NCBI GenBank assembly: GCA_933207985.1 | Contig: OW240912.1 | Span: 364,841,568-364,905,567 of the forward strand | Reading direction: 5' to 3' | DNA length: 64,000 bases | Origin: Pelobates cultripes | Lineage: Eukaryota > Chordata > Amphibia > Anura > Pelobatidae | Shown here: in pieces, positions 1 to 11,023 of the stretch | How the letters are laid out: the number at the start of each line of letters is the position of its first letter | How positions within the stretch are numbered: the first letter of the stretch is position 1 | Position numbers and translations under genes: made by a program | Notes under the pieces: model-generated | What the model was told of the DNA's origin: nothing | Databases searched by the model: none | The model's input: only the letters and a program-made list of their open reading frames with translations

Positions 1-599
1 GTTGCATCTGAAATAGTGCCAATACAGGGGGCCAATAAAACCAAACCATAGCTCCTGCTACCGCATGCCATGCGTTACATGTGCAAAACGTGTTAGGAAC
101 AGCTATAGTCTAGTTTTATTGACCCCGTTTTGGCACTTTCACATGCAATGAAGGATGTTTTGTATAGCAATGTTCTTGCCCATTATAAATGGAAGGAGAA
201 TTCCTGAATCTGAACTTCATATTAATGTGTATTGGTGACCTTGGTGGCTATATTTCGAGAACTGCTAAAAAGAGGGGAAATTGAGAGGACTCAACATGAT
301 ACTCCAATCAACAACAGTTGTTGAAATTAAGAGAGGAGTACATTGTCAGGTCGTTTACTGTAAAAAGTTTAAATTTGAGAGTTTAAACTATCACAGTATT
401 TGAAAGTTTCTGCACCTACATTTTCCTGTTCTCTTTTTTTATTTTTAAAATAGCAGATATTATATTGCTTTATCTGAAACTTTTTCTTTAATTAGTAATT
501 ATTTGCATCTGGACTCACTCTGTCTAGAAATACCTTCTTATAGCCTAATGGTAAGACTTTTTATAGTAACGTCACTGGATTTGTCACTCTTTCTAGGTC
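1..599. other. AT-rich spacer, nothing recognised
   Basis: No convincing open frame, RNA gene or repeat terminus was seen. It contains scattered T-runs near 430-490. Confidence 0.5.
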
Positions 600-1500
600 A
601 AGAAGTATTTTTCCTGGCATATGGGTCCTCCTTATATTTTATGTTCTCGCAGTAAAACGGTAACGATACTCGTGGTTCTGCCACCCAAGCGCCATGTTAG
701 AGACTCCCTGGCCTCCTGACCACCATCTGCACTTTCTAGCATCACTCCAGCCGCTGCATTCCCACGTCCATTTATGGCATGCACTATGATTGAGAGTCTG
801 ACATCAGCAATGAGACAGGCGCACTTTCCGGCTTCACACTTATGATGTTGGCCAATTACAGAACCCCTGTGCCTATAAAAACCCCTCCTCTTGACCATTC
901 CTTTCCCTATCATGGTTTCCATTATGGATATCCGAGTGCATGTTTATATCTTGTTTGAGTTCTGTTTGTTTGATACTTGCTTGTCTTGACTGCTCTGATT
1001 TCTATATCCCTGCCTTGGCCTGTTTATTGATTCCATGTACCTCCTATTTAGAGGTGTCGCGAACCGTCCGCGAACTTCTCGCGAACGGTTCGTGGCGAAC
1101 TCCGGTCAGCTGACACGTCCCGGCCAATCTCCAGCAGACCCTCCCTCCCAGACCCTCCTACTTCCTGGACAGCATCCATGTTGAAACATGGACGGTTCGC
1201 GACATCTCTACTCCTATTATCCTTGATATTTGGCTGTATATAAAAGGCTTGATAAAGGCTCCTAGAGGAGCCGGAATGTTGTCTCTACTTCCTTGTTTAA
1301 ATAAAAAAAAGTCTGCCTTTTAGAAGAAACCACAGGTGTTACTGGATATTTCTTTATTTTTTGCCATTGGCTGTATATAGACCAAGTTATATCTCTGTAC
1401 TTAGCACCTAAAGCCCGACCACTCCAAGGTCCAGTAATAAGCACCTATCCATTTCCCTTTTCTTGTTGGGTAACGACCTATCCTGACATATCGACAAGGC
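600..1500 (+). mobile_element. Probable LTR/leader of a decayed Ty3/gypsy retrotransposon
   Basis: This stretch lies directly upstream of a short gag-like start (ATG at 1504) and of gypsy pol remnants. It has LTR-like features: a TATA-like box (tataaaaacccc, about 876), pyrimidine-rich sequence after it, and an AATAAA-type signal near 1301. A small hAT-like MITE interrupts it at 1049-1210. LTR boundaries, TG/CA ends and a primer binding site could not be fixed, so the extent is approximate and the LTR identity is inferred mainly from context. Confidence 0.4.
1049..1210. mobile_element. hAT-like MITE with perfect 8-bp target duplication
   Basis: This 162-bp element has terminal inverted repeats TAGAGGTGTCGCGAACCGTC and its near complement ending in CGCGACATCTCTA. 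It is flanked on both sides by the direct repeat ctcctatt (1041-1048 and 1211-1218). An 8-bp duplication with short inverted ends and no coding capacity is typical of non-autonomous hAT elements. It sits inside the presumed gypsy LTR. Confidence 0.85.
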
Positions 1501-1750
1501 AATGGACCCTGCAGAGTTTGGTAAACAGGTATCATCCTGTTTGGCTAACGAGGCCAAACAGAATTATGATATTGGCAACATAGGCGTGCGCACAGGGTGT
1601 GCCGGGTGTGCCTGGGCACACCCTAATCCCCGTGGCACGCCTATGGTTTGAGTCCTGCAGGAACAGCTTTCCTGCAGGCACTCAGTGCCCCCTGTTTCAC
1701 CTCTTGCTCCTGTCATGGGAGGGCAAGAGGTGATGATTCCACCCACCCTT

Positions 1751-1915
1751 CAGTTCAGCCGTGGCGAGGGAGCTCTCTGCTGTCTGCTCCCTCTCGCCGC
1801 GCGCTGATGCCGGGAGCCGGAATATGACGTCATATTCCGGCTCCCTATTGCAGCAGACAGCCCGCGCGGCGAGAGGGAGCAGACAGCAGAGAGCTCCCTC
1901 GCCGCGGCTGAACTG
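1751..1915. repeat. Long palindrome with perfect 34-bp centre around TGACGTCA
   Basis: Two arms of about 70-80 bp run from cagttcagcc at the left to ggctgaactg at the right, with small mismatches and indels. The centre, 1812-1845, is a perfect 34-bp palindrome containing the CRE-type octamer TGACGTCA at 1825-1832. It could form a cruciform or an RNA hairpin. It is part of the hAT-like element. Confidence 0.9.
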
Positions 1916-2014
1916 CGGAAAGGCGCCCGCCCCCACTGGACCCCAGGGAAAAGTCCACCAGCACTCCAGGTAGGAGGCTGGGTGGACATTTTTTTTTTTT
2001 AAATTAAAATATAA

Positions 2015-2567
2015 TAATTTGTGTGTGTGTGTGTCAGTGTGTCTGTGAGTGTGTGAGTATGTGTCAGTGTGAGTGTGTGAGTGTGTGTCTGTGAGTGTGT
2101 GAGTGTGTGTCTGTGAGTGTGTGAGTATGTCAGTGTGAGTGTGTGTCTGTGAGTGTGTGAGTATGTGTCAGTGTGAGTGTGTGTCTGTGAGTGTGTGAGT
2201 ATGTGTCAGTGTGTGTTTCTGTGAGTGTGTGAGTATGTGTCAGTGTGTGTTTCTGTGAGTGTGTGAGTATGTGTCAGTGTGAGTGTGTGTCTGTGAGTAT
2301 GTGTCAGTGTGTGTTTCTGTGAGTGTGTGAGTATGTGTCAGTGTGAGTGTGTGTCTGTGAGTGTGTGAGTATGTGTCAGTGTGTCTGAGTGTGTGAGTAT
2401 GTGTCAGTGTGTGTGTGTCTGTGAGTGTGTGAGTATGTGTCAGTGTGAGTGTGTGTGTGTCTGTGAGTGTGTGTGTCAGTGTGTGAGTGTGTGTCTGTGA
2501 GTGTGTGTGTGTCTGTGAGTGTGTGTGTGTCTGTCTGTGAGTGTGAGTGTGTGTGTGTGTCTGTGAG

Positions 2568-2612
<45 letters not shown>

Positions 2613-2615
2613 GCG
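2015..2615. repeat. GT-rich minisatellite with TA/CA tail
   Basis: Tandem variants of gtgtgtctgtgagtgtgtgagtat and gtgtcagtgtgagt run for over 500 bp. They end in (TA)n and (CA)n at about 2576-2612. Apparent open frames here are low-complexity artefacts. Confidence 0.95.
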
Positions 2616-3288
2616 CGGCGTGTGTTTGTGCTTTAGGGTGCACACCCTAATGCAATAGGCTGCGCACGCCTATGCTTGGCAATAGAGAGTTACAGTGTGT
2701 GAAATTCTTGTTGGAAGGTTCTAAGGATTCAATCTTGATTATAATAGATCATAATAACCTGTCTTATATTAGTGGGGCTAAACAACTACATTCCAGGAAA
2801 GATAGGCAGTCCCTATTTCTGTCTTAATTTCATTGTCATAACATACCGGCCTGGATCACGCAATACCAAGATCGATTTTCTTTCAGGACTGTTTGGCACC
2901 GAGGCAGGTGATATTGTTGAAATATCTTCCATTGTCCCTCATGAAAGAATAATTGCTACAACTGACTTGTCATTGTTCTCCTCTTTACTTGATAGGATGC
3001 AGGCACCCTTTGATAACCCATTACACAAATTATATGTTGGTCCTGAGGAAAGTCTTGTAATTTTATCACTCTCAAAAATCAGCAGGACAGTCAGGAATAA
3101 GAAAGACCTTAACATTTTAAACAAACAATTCTGGTGCCCGTCTATACAGAAAAAGACATAAAACAATATGTTGGTTCTTGTACAACTTCTGCAGTAAACA
3201 AAGTACCCCTGAAAACACCTTGTGGTCCATTACTGCCATTACTCATTCTAAATCGACAATGGACCCATTTGTCAATGGAGTGTAGTTG

Positions 3289-4035
3289 TTAAAGGACCAC
3301 TCTAAGCACCCAGACCAGTTCAGCTTAATGAAGTGGTCTGGGTGCCAGGTCCTTCTAGGGTTAACCCATTTTTTTTTATAAACATAGCAGTTTCAGAGAA
3401 ACTGCTATGTTTATCAATGGGTTAAGCCTTCCTACAAATCCTCTAGTGGCTGTCTCAGAACAACTAAAGCTTTTTTAATTTGTTCTGGTGAGTAGAATCA
3501 TTACCTTCAGGCTTTTTGCTGTAAACACTGTCTTTTCAGAGAAAATGCAGTGTTTACATTACAGCCTAGTGATAACTTCACTGGCCACTCCTCAGATGGC
3601 TGTTAGAGATCCTTCCTGGGTCATGGCTGCCTAAAATGTATCCAAACATTCAGTGTCTCCTCCCTCTGCATGCAGACACTGAACTTTCCTCATAGAGATT
3701 CATTGATTCAATTCATCTCTATGAGGAGATGCAGATTGGCCAGGGCTGTGTTTGAATCATGCTGGCTCTGACCCTGATCTGCCTCCTTGTAAGTCTCAGC
3801 CAATCCTATGGGGAAGCACTGTGATTGTACTTGGTCACCACTTCTGATGATGTCAACAGACAGCTTGTTTTTCTGAGGCAAACAGCATGCAGAGCTACAG
3901 CTTCAGGCTTGAATACAAGTAAGAATTTGCTATATTTATGGAGGCAAGAGGGGCCCAGCGGGGCTAGATGGTGGTTTTAACTCTACAGGATCAGGAATAA
4001 ATGTTTGTGTTCCTGACCCTATAGTGTTCCTTTAA
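3289..4035. mobile_element. Chimeric T2/Kolobok-like MITE
   Basis: It begins with TTAAAGGACCACTCTA and ends with TAGTGTTCCTTTAA, so both ends carry TTAA. The left part, to about 3466, matches the MITE at 15336-15839 in opposite orientation: tggtctgggtgcc, ggttaaccc, and the stem ataaacatagcagtttc. The right part matches the family at 14120-14617 and 40116-40533: gaacaact, tttgttctggtgagta, gctttttgc. The T2 assignment rests on the TTAA target and the TTAAAGG terminus described for Xenopus T2 MITEs. Confidence 0.8.
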
Positions 4036-4739
4036 TAAGGTTATATATTATTAAAGCTGTATTCCCAACACTCTAGTGTCCCTCAAAACCCCCATAAGCA
4101 ATGAAATGGTTATAAACCAGTTTAAACCACGTACGTACTTCTAGCACCAAAGGCTCCGTCTCCTTGGAAGTCATTGTAAGGGGAAACGTAAAGCGCACAC
4201 GTGGCGAGTGTTGTGTTCGTAAGGAGGTGTGCCATGCCACCATTTAAATTAAATGAGCTAGCATTCTACGTACAAATTGTGACAGACTGCACATTTTTGT
4301 GTTTGGAGTGTGGCGCTCTAATTAGGGATTTCACACAAGTTCCGTGAGTATTGGAAGGTGGACTTTTCGGAAGGTAGATCTGTACACTTCATAGGATTGT
4401 AAATTTAGGTAATTTCCTTTAGTTTAAAGGTTTGAATTTACCACAATTTGTCTTAAAACTCCCAGGTTTGGGAATAAATGTTCTGCTTATTTTGTCAGTA
4501 TCTTGCTTTCACTTTGCTATTAAACAAGACATTAAACAAGTAATACAACAAGCAATAAACATTAAAATTCCTTACACTACACTTTTTGTAGGTCATTGTA
4601 ATAATTCTCACACACAAGAACATGCCTCCTCTATTAATCCTAAGAATGCATTTCTCTCAGCCCCACCAGCATGATGGCACAGTCAGTACCCTGCCTATTT
4701 TGGTAAAATAACAGCTGTTTCCTCGCCATGCCGTGCTTT
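4036..4739. other. Spacer with weak MITE similarity only
   Basis: A short tract at about 4050-4090 resembles interior T2-like MITE sequence. No gene was recognised. Confidence 0.5.
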
Positions 4740-5024
4740 CCCATAGGCAGGGATCAGACTGCTAGAAAAGCATTGCAGCCATTGCTCTAGGCGGGGCAGC
4801 AGGGGGAGGCGCCTGGTTTAGGAAGTGGCATAGAGTAGAATGTCTGGGTAGCAGCTCCTGCTATGACCTGGGCTGGCACTGCACAGGCTGGGGGAGTGAA
4901 CAAGCTGGATTCCTATGAGGGAGAAGAAGCAGCTGCAGAGAGCATGCAGTAGGTTCTGCTGAGACCCCCTGCCTTTGAAGGGTTAACCCAGGAACTCAGA
5001 TTTTGTGTCCAGAGCTGCTTTATG
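4740..5024 (+). promoter_or_regulatory. Candidate TRIM13 promoter and non-coding first exon
   Basis: This is the only GC-richer, non-repetitive island upstream of TRIM13. It contains ggcggggcagcagg (about 4790) and ends in a good splice-donor context, TTTATG|gtgagc, with the intron starting at 5025. The TRIM13 coding exon starts right after an acceptor at 8936, so at least one upstream untranslated exon must exist. In mammals TRIM13 has 5' untranslated exons kilobases upstream. Linking this island to TRIM13 is inference. Confidence 0.3.
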
Positions 5025-6213
5025 GTGAGCTATGTGGGGCCTGATCACAGAATTCCAAATAGAATGTCTGTCAAGCTTTGCATTCACTTCTGACTGAGGG
5101 CACCAGCTCCTGCAATGCTTTCTGTTTACCATACACTGGCACTAAGGCTGCTGGGGAGAGCAACTTCTACCAGGCTCTACCAGAGTCCACAGAAACAGTA
5201 ATGACTGAAGGCAACCCCCTTAAAGAATGTTCTTGGGAATTGGGGAAATTAGTGTATATGTATGTGTATTTATAGTGCTATTTACTTGTGTGTGTTCTAT
5301 TCCATTTTGTAGTTGTAGAGTTAAAGAAATGTTTTTTGTTTTTTTTTAATATGTGGAAATCAGAAAAGAATCCAGGCTACATAACTGTCTGTCTGTATAT
5401 TGCTGTTGCTAATACTGTTTGGATGTGGGAGAGCCCATAATGACAAATTTTCCTCCATACTTCAGTGAATAGGTGGTTCGACTTTTTCTTTTTTTTTTGC
5501 AGGCGTTTTAATTAGAAAGGAGCGTAAGCATTATTGCATTTTATTTGCTTAGGTCTGTAATAATGAAACACACCTCTGAAGGTTAACTCATTGTTTGTGA
5601 AAAGGGCACTGTCTCTCTTTTGTGTCATGAGCATTGAGTCATTGTTATATAAACTATATATGTTTTTAGACAATATTTAATTTTGGGAAAACATTATTAA
5701 AGGAAAAAACGGTGCAGTGTATTCATAAAACAACATATTGGGGTAAATCGAAACCTGAATTGCAAATTTAGGCAAAAAGTAGCCAAGCTATTTTTTAACC
5801 TTTTTAACATTGTTTGTTCTTTATCTCCTGCAGATAGCGGGTCTGAAAATAGTCATCTACTCTTCTATTGCTATTTTAGCCTACATTTTGCCATTCGGAT
5901 TTGATTGTGATCCTGTCTGTGTGGTTTTTTTTCTTCCTACAAGCTGTAGGTAAATATTTAATTATGTTCAGGCCGGTAGTGTTGCTCTCTGAAAAGTCCC
6001 TGTTTAGTTACCTTTGGAATTGATAATAGACTTCTCACTATTATAGTGATTGTTCAAACCTATGCCACTACATCACTAAATTATGCGTATTTAGGATTTT
6101 ACAGATATCCCATAAATGTGGGTTTCAGATAGAACTACTGCACAGCAGAGAAAGTTAGAATCGTTGAGTGTATTTATGTTACATTTCTGAAAATGCGCCC
6201 TTGTCCATGACAC
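5025..6213. other. Presumed intronic/spacer DNA, nothing recognised
   Basis: It is AT-rich with T-runs (about 5330 and 5490). No repeat termini or conserved frames were seen. Confidence 0.45.
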
Positions 6214-6591
6214 TTAATGGAACACTATAGTATTCGGAAAATATAAATGTGTTTCCCTAGTGCCATAGTTTACATACCTCTTTCTATCTTGCAGCGCCAT
6301 TCTCTGTGCTGCCTCGACTGAGATCATGGAGAGTGATGATCGCATCCAATCCAATGCTTTCCTATAGGTTAATGTGCATGCGCAGCAAAAAGCCACACTC
6401 TCTAAGACCATATGATAGAGATACAAGAGTTTTACTGCTATTTCCTCGGAAGCGCTTCTAGTGGCTGTTTGAATGAAAACATTGTCGTTCTGCAAAATGG
6501 CAGTGTTTTCATTTTCATGGTTAAAATATGGGGACATGACTCTTAGAGCACTTGATTGAGATGAAGTGGTCTAGGTACCTACAGTGTCCCT
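6214..6591. mobile_element. T2-like MITE
   Basis: The left end reads TTAATGGAACACTATAGTA. The right end reads ggtacctacagtgtccctata, complementary to the usual terminus but without an intact TTAA. The interior includes the arms ctagtggctgtt and gcagtgttttca that are typical of this family here. Confidence 0.65.
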
Positions 6592-7711
6592 ATACAAAAT
6601 GTTAGTGATTGTTTAATATTAACAGTAACTTGTAAGGATTCCCAGTCAGTGTTGTCAACAGTTACAGAGATCTCTTCAGAAATTCATATTACGCTTTTCA
6701 AATCTCAGGCTCTAAATTTACTTCTGGCATCACATGATCTCTGCCATCTTGTTTTTTTTTTTATCAGTTAATATAAAAGAACATTTAAAAAAAAATTATA
6801 ATACAATTCCAAGATGGTTGCCTTCAGACTGAAACACTGTTTGATCCGAGTGATAATTCCAAATAAACTTACTACAGTTTTGTTAGATGGAAATAATATT
6901 AACCTATTTGTATTGGTTGTAACACTGATTTATGGAAAAACATTTTCAAGTAACAGTGCCATTTTAAGGCAAATGGAGGGAAATTTAGGGTTAGTTTCGG
7001 GACATTTAGGGTTTTGTTCTAGATTGACACAGTACTGTCATTAACAGGAAATCAAGCCAGTAGTAAAGCCAGTGTTTTAAAACAGAAAAACAAATAATAT
7101 ATGTTTGTTTATTATAAGAATCCCTCCAACAACATGTATTTGACATGGTATAATTTTTTTGTGAAAATGAGATTCCACCTGCTCACCGTGCAAGCCAATT
7201 AAGTAGACATGTGTAAATAACATTTTATTGTCACCAGAATAGAGAATTTCCTATCAAAATTATAAGCACAAAATAAATATTTAGTGATTCCGGAATTAGC
7301 ATTAATAAAAAAACTTGGATAGATCCTCATCTGATGTAAGACCATGTTGACCATTATTTGCATTGTTTGCCTTCAAGTTAAGCAGTATTTCACATCATGT
7401 TTGGAGCTTGCCAGTAATTGACCATGTAAAATAGATGATGCTTCCGGTTAGATCATTATGGAGGAAAACAGCAGAAAGAGTAGTGGATTGCCTGAGTAAT
7501 TTGTTTTGACACAGATGAGGTTGATGGGGTATTTATTGATTGCAGGTAGCTTGAAAGATCTTGCTGTGTGAACATGGCCTTGATCATCGAGCTAATGGCA
7601 GTTAACATGGATAAACTCTTGTATGTCCTGTATTTCCTCTATGTTTTGTCATAAACCGTAAACACTTTTTTTCTAAGCCAAATTTACAGTACCTGAGTTA
7701 GAAAAAAATAC
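6592..7711. other. AT-rich spacer, nothing recognised
   Basis: No coding signal and no repeat boundary could be supported. Confidence 0.45.
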
Positions 7712-8151
7712 TTAAAGGGATACTGTAGTGCCAGAAAATTAAAGCTGTATTCCTGGCACTACTGATCCCTCTGCCTCCCCCTCCCTCGCCCCTACCCCTC
7801 TCCCCGATAAATAAAGGGTTAAAAATCCTTTATTTAATTACCTTTTCCCAGCGCCGATGTCACTCAGTGCTGGGTCATAGCTCCGCCCCCTCCTCCAGCC
7901 CGCAACAAGTGGGGTCTAGCGCGCACATTAGACCTCCCCATAGGAAAGCCAAAAGTCCGTTTGGATTCCGGAAGCCCTCTAGTGGCTGTCTGTTAGATAG
8001 CCACTGAGGGCAGACTTAGAGCTGCAATGTAAATATTTCAGTTCTCTGGAACTGCAATGTTTAACAATGCAGCACTAAGTGCAAAAGGGACACAGCACCC
8101 AGACCACCTCAATGAGCTGAAGTGGTCTGGGTGCCTACAGTTTCACTTTAA
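7712..8151. mobile_element. T2-like MITE
   Basis: It begins with TTAAAGGGATACTGTAGTGC and ends with tgcctacagtttcactttaa. The inner arms include tctagtggctgtctgttag. The right TTAA is shared with the next element. Confidence 0.8.
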
Positions 8152-8448
8152 AGGGACACTTTAGGCACTGTAACCGCTTCATCTTATTGAAGTGGTTATA
8201 GTGTCTGGAATCCCCTGCCACCGCCCTTGCACTCAGCAATAAACTGTTTTTAATGTTTTAATGCTACATGAGTTCCCAGCAGCCTGTCACAACACCCATG
8301 GATGATATGAATTGGTATGACTAGAATGAAGTGTATAATCACCCTTATTTAGTGTTAAATTGCTCAAAATTGTTTAACTCTAAATAGATAGATGGTGCCA
8401 GAGGACTCCAGGCACTATAACTCATAATTCAATGAGATGTGTCTTTAA
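8148..8448. mobile_element. T2-like MITE abutting the previous one
   Basis: It begins with TTAAAGGGACACTTTAGGCA and ends with aatgagatgtgtctttaa. It shares the TTAA at 8148-8151 with its neighbour, consistent with insertion into the terminal TTAA of the first element. Confidence 0.75.
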
Positions 8449-8917
8449 AGTAGAAAAATATTACTATGAATAGCTGAAGGTTTCTTTACCACTTTACACT
8501 CCTCCCATATCATTTTACTCAAGGAAATGTCATACAGGGATATTTACAGAAGTGTGAATTAATGGGAATTCAAAACAAATTTTACATTTTTAGGCCACCA
8601 TAGCTGATTTGGAAATATTCACCCTCTAATATATCATTTCAGTTTGACTATTTTAAATTCCATACAATTCACCTTTTAGTGTAATAACCCTGCTTCTTGT
8701 AACTTTTACCATGTATTAAAAAGCTGTCTCTATTCTGCTATGTCACTATGAAAACATAATAAGAAATCTTGGTCTTGTGAAAAATATCAGTATGCATGGA
8801 TCACAAGATACTGTTGTAGAAATAAATGTAAACTTATATTTTTCTTTTTTGGACTAAGGCATTTCTAGATTTTACAGAAAATGAAGCCTACAAATTTTTT
8901 TTATTTCATAACTTCTA

Positions 8918-8936
8918 TTTTATATTTTTCTTACAG
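8918..8936 (+). promoter_or_regulatory. TRIM13: 3' splice acceptor of the TRIM13 coding exon
   Basis: A pyrimidine-rich tract (ttttatatttttcttacag) ends in CAG six bases before the start codon. This fits the known TRIM13 structure of a single coding exon preceded by spliced untranslated exons. Confidence 0.8.
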
Positions 8937-8942
8937 AATGTG

Positions 8943-10166
8943 ATGGAGATGCTGGAAGAAGATTTGACGTGTCCAGTCTGCTGCAGTCTTTTTGAAGACC
9001 CACGTGTTTTGCCCTGTTCACACAGTTTCTGTAAGAAATGTTTGGAAGGGATTATTGAAGGAAATTCCAGGAATATGTTATGGAGGCCGTCCTCTTTGAA
9101 GTGTCCTACCTGCCGTAAGGAGACTTCTACAACGGGCGTTAATGGCTATCAGGCCAACTATTTGCTGAAAGGGATTGTAGAGAAATACAATAAAATTAAG
9201 GTTTCACCAAAGATGCCCGTGTGCAAAGTGCACAGCGTACAACCTTTAAATATGTTTTGCTCAACGGATCTAAAACTCATCTGTGGGTTCTGTGCCACCA
9301 GTGAGGAACACAAAGGTCATACGTTTTCCTCAATCGACAATGCTTACAACCAGGAGAAGAGTTCCGTCCAGTCTCTGCTAATGCAATCCGAGAACTGGCA
9401 TTGTGATGATGTGCTGTCCCACCTTAAAACCTTGGAAACAAATAAAAGGAAGGCTCTCCATTTACTTTCTATGGATTCGGATAAAGTAAAGGCCTACTTT
9501 GAAAAACTGCAACACGTCCTGGAGCAGAAGAAAAATGAGATCCTCTCTGATTTTGAAACCATGAAGCTGGGTGTGATGCAGGCATACGATCCAGAAATCA
9601 ACAAACTGAATGCTCTTCTTAAGGACCAGAAAAAGGCTTGCGATATTGCTGAGGATTTTAAGGAGATATCTGACCCTCTTCTGTTCCTACAGCAAGTGCA
9701 GGAATTTAGGGAGAAGATAAATATAATCAAGAAAGCTCCATTACCATCAGTCTCCGATGTGACAGTAAGCCCATCTATGAAGAATTTTGATACTAGCATG
9801 TGGGATACCGTTAAACTTGCAGATGTGGATAAACTTAGTTTGCCACCAGAATCTCCCAAGAAAAAATATAATATTCGGACAAAATTTCCCTTTCAGGTGC
9901 TGCTGTCTATTAGAGTTCTACTTCTTTGCCTGGTGGTGGCAATACTTTTTTCAGGCTTCTTCTATGACTATCATCTGAATGTTCATGAATATATAGATTC
10001 AGGATGTTCGTATCTATCGACCATTACAAGAAAGGCAACTGACCATATTTCTGCTTTATGGAATCTGACTTCAAAAGAAGTATTTGACATGAGTGAAAGA
10101 TGTCAGACATATTTCATGGCATTTATAGGACATGTGGCCGAATTTGCTTGTAAATATAAACTATAA
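8943..10166 (+). CDS. TRIM13: TRIM13, RING/B-box E3 ubiquitin ligase anchored in the ER
   Basis: An intact frame of 407 residues, the length of human TRIM13. The start is the ATG at 8943 (MEMLEEDLTC, human MELLEEDLTC); the GTG just upstream is in frame but not the start. A C3HC4 RING uses C10, C13, C25, H27, C30, C33, C54 and C57. A B-box 2 uses C94, H97, C106, D109, C114, C117, H123 and H126. A coiled coil covers roughly 130-240, with the strongly conserved stretch DFETMKLGVMQAYDPEINKL. One hydrophobic segment near 317-338 is the tail anchor, and the C-terminus EFACKYKL matches the family. Known family role: ubiquitin ligase at the ER in ER-associated degradation and autophagy. All zinc ligands are present and there is no break. 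KCNRG follows about 26 kb downstream on the same strand, as in other tetrapods. Confidence 0.98.
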   Translation: MEMLEEDLTCPVCCSLFEDPRVLPCSHSFCKKCLEGIIEGNSRNMLWRPSSLKCPTCRKETSTTGVNGYQANYLLKGIVEKYNKIKVSPKMPVCKVHSVQPLNMFCSTDLKLICGFCATSEEHKGHTFSSIDNAYNQEKSSVQSLLMQSENWHCDDVLSHLKTLETNKRKALHLLSMDSDKVKAYFEKLQHVLEQKKNEILSDFETMKLGVMQAYDPEINKLNALLKDQKKACDIAEDFKEISDPLLFLQQVQEFREKINIIKKAPLPSVSDVTVSPSMKNFDTSMWDTVKLADVDKLSLPPESPKKKYNIRTKFPFQVLLSIRVLLLCLVVAILFSGFFYDYHLNVHEYIDSGCSYLSTITRKATDHISALWNLTSKEVFDMSERCQTYFMAFIGHVAEFACKYKL

Positions 10167-10182
10167 ACTCTGTATGTGTGAA

Positions 10183-10188
10183 AATAAA
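10183..10188 (+). terminator. Possible polyadenylation signal after TRIM13
   Basis: AATAAA lies 16 bases after the stop codon. Such a short 3' UTR would be unusual because mammalian TRIM13 has longer ones, so a downstream signal may be used instead. Confidence 0.3.
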
Positions 10189-10189
10189 T

Positions 10190-11023
10190 ATTTTTGCCTC
10201 AATCCAATTTTGCCACTGACATGAATTTTCATCAGATAGTAAAAACTCACTTGTGGTCACCAGACATTTTATTCCGAGGTGTTACAAATTCTTGTATAAC
10301 AAAGTAGCATAACAATGGACCATGTAGCTCAGTTCCAACTTAAACCAAAAACCAAAAATCTTTTACTTTCCAGTGCAGTGGCCAAGTTCTCCCTCCGTTC
10401 ATTTCTCCTTTTTTGACGTAACTCACTGTGCTGGAGGGTGCAGATGCAAGGTAGTGTAGGCTGAGGGAGGACAGGAGTGTCACAGAGAGTGGAACCATGC
10501 AGCTATTGGCTGTCTGTCGCCTGAATCCCTAAGGTTAGGGATATTAATTTTATTGTTAGGTGTAGTATAACCTGAATTTTAATGTATTAATAATATGCCA
10601 ATTTTTCAGTGTATGCTCAGAATATCAGCCAGTGGACAGGATATAAACCATAATCAAATCACAGTATTCTACAATCCCACCTCAAGTGCACTTGGCTCAC
10701 GCAGCAATTGTCTTCTGTAAAAGTAATTTTATTTACTTTCCAAATTCAGACTAATTTGTAACCTTCATGCAGGAAAAGAGTTTGTCTCTTCATTTAGTAT
10801 TTTTTATTTTTTTTATTATTCATGAGAACCTCATAGGAATTATGTACAGTTCAAACATGCAGTGTATAACTTCCTATTATCTAGTTAAATGTAAAACTGT
10901 TTTATACAAATTCAAAAACCGTTTGGAATTTTGCTGGTTTGCCAGATATGAAGAAGAAACACACTGTCCATCCCCAATGTAATTTCTTAATTCTGTATAA
11001 CCATAATCCAGATTTTCAAAGTG
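10190..11023. other. Spacer or TRIM13 3' UTR, nothing else recognised
   Basis: Part may be TRIM13 3' untranslated sequence. No repeat ends or conserved frames were found. Confidence 0.45.

Larger units (their letters stand above)
1579..2674. mobile_element. Non-autonomous hAT-like element with palindrome and GT minisatellite
   Basis: The termini are inverted (CATAGGCGTGCGCA at the left; the complement ends at 2674). They are flanked by attggcaa (1571-1578) and cttggcaa (2675-2682), an 8-bp duplication with one mismatch. The element is made of a 165-bp palindrome and a long GT-rich tandem array, with no transposase. The insertion lies inside a conserved RNase H motif of the gypsy pol remnant. 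The hAT assignment rests on the 8-bp duplication. Confidence 0.75.
1504..3288 (+). pseudogene. Ty3/gypsy gag-pol remnant, internally deleted and split by a hAT insertion
   Basis: A short gag-like start (frame reading MDPAEF, from 1504) runs after about 20 codons into RNase H-like sequence (NYDIG before 1579; NREL after 2682), so most of gag, protease and RT is missing. RNase H-like sequence continues to the RPGSRNTK motif (about 2850), where active relatives read RPGSxNxxADALSR. An integrase N-terminal region with a C..C pair follows (about 3130-3260). In-frame stops occur in the RNase H region, for example at about 2824, and a frameshift occurs near 3160. A T2-like MITE cuts the element at 3289. 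It is dead retrotransposon sequence with no function expected. Confidence 0.8.

Noticed and set aside
2240..2658. Open frames on both strands encoding His/Thr or Cys/Val/Ser repeats
   Set aside because: They are translations of the GT minisatellite, with no stop because of period and composition.
2772..3166. Open frame that might be a host gene
   Set aside because: The RPGSRNTK motif and integrase-like continuation show gypsy pol; the frame is broken on both sides.
9494..9978. Frames antisense to or shifted against TRIM13
   Set aside because: Shadows of the TRIM13 coding exon.
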